Shown here piece after piece: positions 16,001-18,039 of a stretch of 18,039 bases of DNA. Below the pieces are notes generated by a model. The model had not been told where the DNA came from and did not search any database. It worked only from the letters and a program-made list of their open reading frames with translations. This DNA is from Verrucomicrobiota bacterium (GTDB lineage: Bacteria > Verrucomicrobiota > Verrucomicrobiia > Limisphaerales > UBA8199): contig JAPLUA010000003.1 of assembly GCA_026397855.1 (NCBI GenBank), positions 1 through 18,039 on the forward strand, written 5' to 3'. A program made the position numbers and the translations under genes. The stretch's first letter is position 1; every line of letters begins with the position of its first letter.

Positions 16001-18039
16001 CAAATCGCTTCGCCGCGGCGGAACGGAGATGCTCGTGTTCAGCAACGCCGCCCCGGGCACTTACTATGTCGGCATCAAGGCGGAGGACCAGCCGGCGGCT
16101 GAGTTTGCTTTCATGGGGGTGTTCGGCCTGCTGCCCTTCAGCACGCAGGACGCCGACGGCAGTTGGGTCCTGCACGGCATCAACCTGCCCGCCGCGATCC
16201 CGGATGGCAGCGCGGACCGGCCCGGCACGACGAATGTGGTGGCGCTGGCCCCGGCCCCGATACCGGTTCGCCGGGTCGTGGTCACCAATGAACTCTGGCA
16301 CGAGCGCTTCTCTGACCTGCTCGTCACCCTGACTCATGGCCGGACCTCGGTGGTGCTTCATAGCAATTCGCTGCCGCCGGTGGATCCCGTTCCACTGCAA
16401 TACACCTGGATCTACGAAGACAACCGCCAGGGCGACATTCCCGGCGCGCAACGTTCCGACGGGCCGGGCAGCCTGTGCAGCTTCATCGGCGATCAAGGCA
16501 TGGGCGTCTGGCTGCTGACCGTGGCCGACCGTGTTCCAACCCATACCGGCCTGGTCGCCAATGTGACCCTCCGGCTCGAACCGCAAGACGTCAGCAACGG
16601 CGCCCCGCGCGAGGTGGCGACGAATGCCTTTGCCGGCGATTTCATGGATGTGCCCATCGGCGCCACCAACCTCACCGTCTGCATCGGCAATGAATCTCCC
16701 GCGCTGCTGCCGCTGACCCTTTACCTGCGCCGCGGCAGCCCGCCCACACTGGGCCTGTGGGACCAGATGGCGGCCCTCAGTCCCTCGGGCGGATGTTTGA
16801 GCCTGAACCGCTGCGCCTTGCCGCCGCTAAACCCGGGCCGCTACTTCATCGGCGTCTTCAACCCGAACGACATTCCCCAGACCATCCGGATGAACGCGAC
16901 CGTGGACGTGGATCCCGCCCCGGCCGTTCCCACAACCTATGCCGTCGCCGGGCCGATCCCCATCCCCGACGACGCCGTCACCAACGCCAGCCTCTTTGTG
17001 CCCGTAAACCAGCCGATCGCCTCCGTGGGCGTCCGGCTGCATGTGGATCATCCGCGCGTCTCGGACATGGCGTTCACGCTCATCAGCCCCGGCGGCACGC
17101 GCGTGCTCCTGTTTGAGAATCGCGGTGGCGCGACCACCAACGGGTTGGGTGGAATTGTGCTCAGCACCAATGTGTTCCCCACCCGGACCTCGGGCGACTA
17201 CAACGCCAACACCAACGTTCTCAATGTGGGACGGAACCAGGGCACGCTCTTTGTGGACTACGATTTCTACCAGGCCCCGGATACGATGACTGTCTACTAC
17301 GACGGCGGGATGATCTATGATTCCGGGCTGATCAGCTCCAACGGCCAGGTGACGATCCCGTTTGGTCCGGGCGTCTCGACAAATCTCGTGATCATCATGA
17401 ACGAGACGAACAACTACGACACCAACAGCCTCTGGGAATACACCGCCACGGTGGCCTGCCCCATGCCGGGCTACCTGTCGTTCACCGAAAATTCCAACCG
17501 GACCCGGGTTCCCGTCAAGTTCGCCCCGCTGCCGTTCGTGCCCGCCGGAACCAATACCGACCTGTATTACCTGCCCGAGGAATCGCTCAATGCCCTGGCC
17601 GGCCAGAATGCCTTCGGCCAGTGGCAATTGGAAATGTGGGATTCGCGCGCCGGGGCCTTCGACCCGGCCCCGCAACTGGTGACCTGGCAGTTGCAGTTCG
17701 TTTTCCAGGACACGATCCCGGTGCCCATCGGGTTGACCTGCGCCAACGCTTGCTCGAATACCGTTCCTCCCGGCCAGGTCGCCCCCTTCTTCCTGGATGT
17801 GCCCGCCTGGGCGACGCGCGTCACCAATATCCTGCTGAACGCCACGGCCCCGGTGAACCTGCTGTTCAACCAGGTTCGACCGCCCACCGGCACCAATGCC
17901 GGCGATGCGACCTTGCTATCCCGTTCGACGGCGGGCTCGGCCACCCTGGGCATCGGCGGTTCGCCCCCGCTGATTCCCGGCGCCCGTTACTACCTGGGAA
18001 GCCAGAACACCGGAACCTCGAACGCCATCGCCGTGGTGC
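13064..18039 (+). CDS. KP-43-like subtilase with P- and PPC-domains; frameshifted start, 3' end cut
   Basis: From ATG 13064 one frame encodes a membrane/signal segment (LTWVLLSAMSLFAGFFFW) and a Pro-rich linker. The protease lies one base out of register, joining at the C-tract 13162-13187. Its frame is open from 13143 (ATG, no signal) to the right edge. Parts in order: propeptide (GAYVVQSRAP to EPYYKL, about 13463-13655); S8 domain with catalytic Asp in VNDSGVD (14037-14039), His in NGHGTHIAG (14121-14123), oxyanion Asn in AAGN (14469-14471) and Ser in SGTSMSAAEVSG (14901-14903); a KP-43-type beta-sandwich (VTLAWTDPPG, LVNNLDLVV, NNVENVYL, to about 15555); then PPC-like (to about 16125), P-domain (16160-16590), PPC-like (16620-16880), P-domain with an insert (16930-17700), and a third PPC-like domain at the edge. 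The usual GTSMAAPHVAG is GTSMSAAEVSG, losing Pro-His. Expected role: secreted or anchored serine protease. Without the frame correction, translation from 13064 stops at 13405 after 113 residues. Confidence 0.85.
13162..13187 (+). repeat. Homopolymer of 26 C in the subtilase N-terminal linker
   Basis: Twenty-six consecutive C bases. The signal-segment frame and the protease frame meet here and differ by one base. A tract of 25 or 28 C would fuse them into one open frame. Such tracts slip readily in replication and are also often miscounted in assemblies. Confidence 0.9.
13188..13212 (+). repeat. Heptanucleotide tandem array next to the C-tract
   Basis: Three exact units of ACGCATC followed by a partial ACGC, directly adjoining the 26-C run and followed by a second run of eight C (13212-13219). 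It adds a second slippage-prone stretch to the same linker. Its unit is unrelated in sequence to the two arrays in the permease gene. Confidence 0.85.

Noticed and set aside
1..18039. A complete undescribed defence or biosynthetic island
   Set aside because: The SNF2 protein alone is not evidence of a DISARM-like or other defence locus; no methylase, nuclease or other partner is beside it.

Overview
This window looks like a piece of a GC-rich bacterial chromosome, most likely Verrucomicrobiota (Pedosphaera/Limisphaerales-like). That placement rests on style: large secreted proteins rich in Asn/Thr, C-terminal domains of the 'TGF.LE.S..L..W' and 'FYRIKL' type, coding heptamer micro-repeats, REP-like hairpins of the GCAGATTTTCAATCTGC kind, and starts that mostly lack a clear Shine-Dalgarno. 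No rRNA or marker gene is present to prove it.

Layout. 1-1268 (minus): 5' part of a secreted HAF-type beta-propeller-like repeat protein, running off the left edge. 1356-1484 (plus): a decayed C-terminal scrap of a BtpA/SgcQ-family gene in a 467-bp intergenic gap. 1736-4258 (plus): a secreted protein with an N-terminal GH64/thaumatin-like beta-1,3-glucanase region, an FN3 domain and a C-terminal beta-sandwich. 4352-5062 and 5303-9067 (plus): a LolD/MacB-type ABC ATPase and a very large FtsX-type permease, separated by a symmetric four-hairpin REP/BIME-like element at 5125-5258. 9334-12948 (minus): a SWIM plus SNF2 helicase, convergent with the permease. 13064-18039 (plus): a giant KP-43-like subtilase with alternating PPC and P-domains, running off the right edge. 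Both edge-truncated genes were read directly from the sequence.

How it works together. The subtilase, putative glucanase and HAF protein suggest a cell that invests in secreted polymer-degrading and surface proteins. The ABC pair is a membrane-to-envelope machine of the YbbAP/LolCDE class. The SNF2 protein is a housekeeping-like nucleic-acid motor. Nothing else ties these into one operon, and I do not see a complete unknown defence or biosynthetic system.

The most interesting signal is at the start of the subtilase. A run of 26 C followed by three heptamers lies exactly where the frame encoding the membrane/signal segment and the frame encoding the protease part company by one base. It is either a phase-variable on/off switch or an assembly error. 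Next comes the four-hairpin element inside the ABC locus, then the recurrence of unrelated heptamer arrays at three places, two of them inside the permease gene.
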